Source: Robinsoniella peoriensis
GTDB lineage: Bacteria > Bacillota > Clostridia > Lachnospirales > Lachnospiraceae
Reading direction: 5' to 3' (one strand)
Assembly: GCF_042680125.1 (NCBI RefSeq)
Contig: NZ_JBHTNY010000010.1
Length of the DNA stretch: 64,000 bases
In this document: positions 60,687-64,000 of the stretch, in pieces
Numbering within the stretch: position 1 is the stretch's first letter
Layout of the letters: every line of letters starts with the position of its first letter
Made by a program: the position numbers and the translations under genes
The notes under the pieces: generated by a model
What the model was told of the DNA's origin: nothing
The model's input: only the letters and a program-made list of their open reading frames with translations
Databases searched by the model: none

Positions 60687-62138
60687 TTATTTACACATTT
60701 TCTTAAATTCATCTGCCACAAACTGTACCTTAGGTCCTATAATAACCTGAACACTTGTTTTTCCTGGCCGGATGACCCCTGCAACCCCTGCAGATTTAAT
60801 TTTCTTTTCATTTACTAAAGTATAATCTTTGATTTCCAGCCTTAACCTTGTAATACAGTTATCGATACCGGTAATATTGTCTTTTCCCCCAAGACCTTCC
60901 AGAACAATTGCCGCTACCTGGGTAAAATCATTATTGGAAAGTGTCACTTCTGCTTCTTCCACGTCATCATCCTCACGACCCGGAGTTTTTAAGTTAAATT
61001 TCTTAATTACGAAACGGAAGATTACGTAATAGATCACACCTACCACTAAACCAATCGGAATGATCAGCCATGGGTTTTCAGCCATCGGCGCTTTGATACT
61101 TAATAACCAGTCTACAAATCCTCCGCTGAACCAGAATCCGGAACGTACGGGAAGCATAGCTACAACCAGCATACAAATACCTGCTAAAATAGCATGAACA
61201 AGATATAACCCTGGTGCCAGGAACATAAATGCAAATTCCAGAGGTTCTGTTACACCGGTAAAGAATGCACAAAGTGCTGCTGCAAACAGCAAACCGTATG
61301 CAGTTTTCTTTTTGCTTGGTTTCGCTGTATGATACATCGCCAATGCTGCTGCCGGAAGACCAAACATCATGAATGGGAAGAAACCTGACATATACATACC
61401 TGTCTGCCCATATACAGCTCCGTCAACGGTTCCCCAAAACTTAAACAAATCATTGATTCCAGCAACGTCAAACCAGAATACAGAATTCAACGCATGGTGA
61501 AGTCCAAACGGAATTAAAAGTCTGTTAAAGAATCCATAAATACCTGCGCCTATCGGTCCCAGTCCCAGGATCGATTCGCCAAATGCTACTAATCCGGAGT
61601 ATACGATCGGCCATATAAAGAACAGGACTAAACATGCAACCAGTGAGATTACTGCCGTGACAATGGATACACACCGTTTTCCACTGAAGAAAGCCAATGC
61701 ATCCGGTAACTTTGTATTCTTAAATCTATTGTAGCAGGAAGCTCCAATTAAACCGCACAGAATACCAATTGCCTGGTTATTGATCTTGCCAAACGCCGGA
61801 TTTACGGCTGCAACGTCTATGCTGCTTAATACTGCAACAACTCCCGGAGACAGAATCATCTGAACCATCAGCCAGGATACGATGCCGGCAAGCGCTGCCG
61901 TACCATCATTATCATCAGCCATACCAAGCGCAACACCAATGGCAAATAAGATTGCCATATTGTCAATCAGTGCACCTCCTGCTTTAACCAGAAAGAATGC
62001 AATTACATTTGGATCCCCCTGTCCTGACATAACAGCCGGACTGATCCAATAACCGATACCCATCAGGATACCAGCTGCCGGTAAACAGGCTACCGGCAGC
62101 ATTAATGATTTGCCTAACCTTTGCAAATACTTCATCAT
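60687..62138 (-). CDS. nagE: PTS IIBC component, N-acetylglucosamine type (NagE-like)
   Basis: About 483 residues. The EIIC domain has some ten helices, with GFFPFMMFGLPAAALAMY and TGVTEPLEFAFMFLAPGLY typical of GlcNAc permeases. The EIIB domain follows from about residue 410, with the phosphorylatable Cys in GIDNCITRLRLEI. It has no fused IIA; that is encoded separately upstream. ATG 62138 has AAAGGAG about 10 nt upstream. It imports and phosphorylates GlcNAc released by the GH20/GH84 enzymes. Glucose or another amino sugar remain possible substrates. Confidence 0.9.
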   Translation of the reverse strand: MMKYLQRLGKSLMLPVACLPAAGILMGIGYWISPAVMSGQGDPNVIAFFLVKAGGALIDNMAILFAIGVALGMADDNDGTAALAGIVSWLMVQMILSPGVVAVLSSIDVAAVNPAFGKINNQAIGILCGLIGASCYNRFKNTKLPDALAFFSGKRCVSIVTAVISLVACLVLFFIWPIVYSGLVAFGESILGLGPIGAGIYGFFNRLLIPFGLHHALNSVFWFDVAGINDLFKFWGTVDGAVYGQTGMYMSGFFPFMMFGLPAAALAMYHTAKPSKKKTAYGLLFAAALCAFFTGVTEPLEFAFMFLAPGLYLVHAILAGICMLVVAMLPVRSGFWFSGGFVDWLLSIKAPMAENPWLIIPIGLVVGVIYYVIFRFVIKKFNLKTPGREDDDVEEAEVTLSNNDFTQVAAIVLEGLGGKDNITGIDNCITRLRLEIKDYTLVNEKKIKSAGVAGVIRPGKTSVQVIIGPKVQFVADEFKKMCK

Positions 62139-62214
62139 AACTATGAATCTCCTTTCTCTCGCCTTTTCAGACATTTTTTATCTGATCTTGCTCTCCCGCA
62201 AGTTCAAATCCACA

Positions 62215-62463
62215 CTATAACAATAATTTCTGAAGACCCGCAAATGCGGCTTCTTCATCCGCCCCGTCAAAACGAAACAGAATCTGACTTCCATATTTTG
62301 CTCCCAGTCCCATCAGTTCCAGGAGACTTTTGCAGTCTGCCTTTTTATTCCCACACAATGCCTCAATCTTACATTCATATTTTCTCGCTTCCATATAAAC
62401 CCGGGATGCAGGTCTCGCATGTAATCCCAGTAAATCATTTATTTCATATCCAAACTCCCTCAT
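62215..62463 (-). CDS. HPr-like phosphocarrier protein in the PTS operon
   Basis: 82 residues. The active-site His lies in LLGLHARPASRV. The regulatory Ser-46 equivalent lies in DCKSLLELMG, so HPr kinase control remains possible. ATG 62463 is chosen (AGGAAA upstream); ATG 62469 two codons earlier is a close alternative. A second HPr within a sugar-specific operon, beyond the general one expected elsewhere, suggests a dedicated phosphate relay from EI to the separate IIA. It follows the IIA gene by 10 bp. Confidence 0.88.
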   Translation of the reverse strand: MREFGYEINDLLGLHARPASRVYMEARKYECKIEALCGNKKADCKSLLELMGLGAKYGSQILFRFDGADEEAAFAGLQKLLL

Positions 62464-62473
62464 AGGCATTTTC

Positions 62474-62953
62474 CTATAACTCAATAATCGGATCCAGCTC
62501 ATTGACATGCATATCCGTGTGGCATTCCATATTGGGATATTCAGATGCATTGCAGATAATTACAGGAGTAATCACTTCATAACCATCTTCAATAATAGCC
62601 TCCATGTCAAATTCCAAAAGCAGATCCCCGGCCTTTACCCGATCGCCCTGTTTTGCATATGCTTTGTAATGTACCCCTTTTAAATTTACTGTATCCAGTC
62701 CTACATGTACAATAAGCTCCACCCCTGAGTCAGTTGTGATGCTGACTGCATGAAGCGTCTGGAACAGCACGGTAAGTTCTCCGCTTGCCGGCGCCACAAC
62801 CCGTCCTCTCTCCGGGATAATGGCAACCCCTTTTCCCAGAATTTCCTGGCTGAAGGTTGGGTCATTTACTTCACTTAACGGTACAACCTTCCCTTCTACA
62901 GGTGCCAGGATCTTCTCTTTGGAACCAAACATTTTTTTTATTGATCCAAACAT
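62474..62953 (-). CDS. PTS IIA component, glucose (Crr) type
   Basis: 159 residues. The phosphoacceptor His is in GVELIVHVGLDTV; LAPVEGKVVPLSEVNDPTFSQ and VVAPASGELTVLF are the conserved strands. A beta-sandwich cytosolic protein that passes phosphate from HPr to the IIB Cys. Start behind AGAGGAG. It follows licT by 18 bp, so it belongs to the licT-IIA-HPr-IIBC operon. In Firmicutes such IIA proteins may also phosphorylate PRD regulators. Confidence 0.93.
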   Translation of the reverse strand: MFGSIKKMFGSKEKILAPVEGKVVPLSEVNDPTFSQEILGKGVAIIPERGRVVAPASGELTVLFQTLHAVSITTDSGVELIVHVGLDTVNLKGVHYKAYAKQGDRVKAGDLLLEFDMEAIIEDGYEVITPVIICNASEYPNMECHTDMHVNELDPIIEL

Positions 62954-62971
62954 ATGTATTCTCCTCTCTTT

Positions 62972-63799
62972 TCACATTCTCATTCTCTTAATATGTACAG
63001 CCAGATAAGCGGTTTCTTCATCCGTTACATCGTGGCGGTATATCTCTTTGATGTAATCCTTAATCTTCAAACTGCATGCATATTCTTCCGGATACAGCTG
63101 CAGAATCAAACGGTTAAATTCACTGTTTTCGCTGTTTAACAATTCTTTTGCTATAATTCTTTGTGCCAGAAATCTCAGATGGGTAACAAATCGCTGATAA
63201 TTCAGGGACATTTCATCCAGATTCATTCCAAAAAATTCTTTTACGATTTTTACAACATTTTGTATCAGATTCGTAATATCGATGGTATCACGCATACCAG
63301 TGTTGAATTCCGCATTTACAATGTGCAGGGCAATAAATCCCGCTTCATCCACCGGAAGGGTTACACCGATCCACCGCTCAATTAATGCAATGGCATATTC
63401 CCCGATAAGGTATTCCTCTTTATAAAAAGCCTTTACCTCGTGCAATAACGGATTTGTAAATGTCATATTCTCATTCAGACGCTCTATAGCGAAATTAATA
63501 TGGTCGGTAAGGGTAATGTAGATATTCTGGTTCAGCCTTCTGTTCAGGACACTTTTTGCATAAGTGATAATCTCCATAGATGCCTGAATGTGTTTAAGCG
63601 GCATGTTTTCCAGGAGCTGTTTGAACTTATCCACTGTATTCTGACTGTCCATCCTGAATATTTTTTCAATTTTCTTCTCCTGAATCTCCTTGCCGGGCTT
63701 TGTATTGAATCCAATCCCCCGTCCCATCACAATAATCTCTTTCCCATCGTCTTCCAGAGCGCTGACAATATTATTGTTAATAATTTTATCTATCTTCAT
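62972..63799 (-). CDS. licT: BglG/LicT-family transcriptional antiterminator
   Basis: 275 residues. RNA-binding CAT domain 1-55 (MKIDKIINNNIVSALEDDGKE, VMGRGIGFNTKPGKEI) and two PTS regulation domains (about 65-170, 175-275) with conserved phosphorylatable His residues, such as in LTDHINFAIERL and FIALHIVNAE. It binds RAT RNA and prevents a terminator from forming. Two RAT/terminator pairs in this window (60559-60634 and 63825-63902) match, before the hydrolases and before its own operon. Specificity is likely GlcNAc-type PTS, judged by the IIBC partner. The gene name is used for the family. Confidence 0.93.
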   Translation of the reverse strand: MKIDKIINNNIVSALEDDGKEIIVMGRGIGFNTKPGKEIQEKKIEKIFRMDSQNTVDKFKQLLENMPLKHIQASMEIITYAKSVLNRRLNQNIYITLTDHINFAIERLNENMTFTNPLLHEVKAFYKEEYLIGEYAIALIERWIGVTLPVDEAGFIALHIVNAEFNTGMRDTIDITNLIQNVVKIVKEFFGMNLDEMSLNYQRFVTHLRFLAQRIIAKELLNSENSEFNRLILQLYPEEYACSLKIKDYIKEIYRHDVTDEETAYLAVHIKRMRM

Positions 63800-63824
63800 A
63801 ATTCACTTCACCCCAGAAATAAAA

Positions 63825-63902
63825 AAAACCAATTTTGTAGTAAGAAAACATAAATTTTTCTTACGTTCAAAATTGGTTTTGCCTGCCTGCCAGTAACAAT
63901 CC
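63825..63902 (-). promoter_or_regulatory. RAT antiterminator site overlapping a terminator, before licT
   Basis: The minus strand of 63875-63902 starts GGATTGTTACTG and ends GGCAAAACC, matching the LicT-type RAT consensus. Its last bases form one arm of a terminator: AAAACCAATTTTG (63825-63837) with CAAAATTGGTTTT (63868-63880), an inner GTAAGAAAA stem, and a T run to 63821 on the minus strand. This provides autoregulation of the licT-PTS operon. Confidence 0.95.
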
Positions 63903-63923
63903 ATATGTATTTAATTCGTTTTA

Positions 63924-63952
63924 AATATAACAAATCTACCAAAAATTGTCAA
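63924..63952 (-). promoter_or_regulatory. Promoter of the licT-PTS operon
   Basis: On the minus strand TTGACA (63952-63947), a 17-nt spacer and TATATT (63929-63924). Transcription would start about 10 nt before the RAT site. Confidence 0.85.
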
Positions 63953-64000
63953 CAATAATTTTAGACATTTTTTATAAGTTTAGAATTACGTAATATTTAC

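Overview
The window looks like chromosomal DNA of a low-GC, anaerobic, gut-type Clostridia, most plausibly a Lachnospiraceae member (Blautia, Mediterraneibacter or Ruminococcus torques/gnavus-like). This rests on the gene families: clostridial AdhE, a DUF5685/DnaJ cluster, a c-di-AMP receptor next to dapA, TRAP and GH105 genes, a large secreted GH84/GH20 pair, and no respiratory genes. I saw no rRNA, tRNA, CRISPR array, intact insertion sequence or prophage. Most genes lie on the minus strand.

Layout. 1-9.3 kb: a partial TetR regulator with its promoter-operator, NADH pyrophosphatase, an AAC(3)-like acetyltransferase, an overlapping GNAT/LacI pair, a phosphotransferase, adhE behind a promoter with two Rex-like operators, and a cyclophilin. 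9.3-19.4 kb: an Na+/alanine symporter with a structured leader, a DUF5685-DnaJ-membrane protein cluster, a lipoprotein, an ABC exporter, an ArsR-type regulator, and dapA-unknown-darA. 19.6-26 kb: an unsaturated-uronide locus (GH105, AraC regulator, TRAP transporter, TIM-barrel isomerase). 26-30.4 kb: two ECF sigma/anti-sigma modules, the second with an RsgI-like anti-sigma and a secreted Ig-like protein. 30.6-35.8 kb: the L-arabinose operon araR-araA-araB-araD. 36-44 kb: Nudix and flavodoxin genes, a YczE-like membrane protein, a free-standing 19-codon Cys-rich peptide gene, a MutS2-like ATPase, and a three-gene ABC exporter behind a long structured leader. 44.4-49.5 kb: malic enzyme with an LDH/MDH-family enzyme, a DUF1648 protein, a secreted-protein gene broken by a short duplication, and a decayed histidine kinase. 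49.5-64 kb: a mucin or host-glycan foraging locus: LicT-type antiterminator, IIA, HPr, NagE-like IIBC, GH20 and GH84.

How the parts work together. In the last locus two ribonucleic antiterminator (RAT) sites, each overlapping a terminator, lie before licT and before GH20. One antiterminator can therefore couple PTS flux to expression of both transporter and hydrolases. The double Rex-like operator links adhE to the NADH/NAD+ ratio. araR-ABD appears to be one self-regulated operon.

Most notable novelty: a dispersed 5'-leader element in front of at least five functionally unrelated genes (at about 14.1, 23.7, 37.6, 41.2 and 60.4 kb). Three copies are about 105 nt long and have a predicted pseudoknot with compensatory changes. 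All five have a hairpin just before the ribosome binding site, and four of them show a T-A/A-T/C-G covarying pair. All five have exactly 7 nt between the GG of the ribosome binding site and ATG. Other items: a riboswitch- or attenuator-like leader of the ABC exporter at 44 kb, and the 19-aa peptide gene at 39.0 kb.
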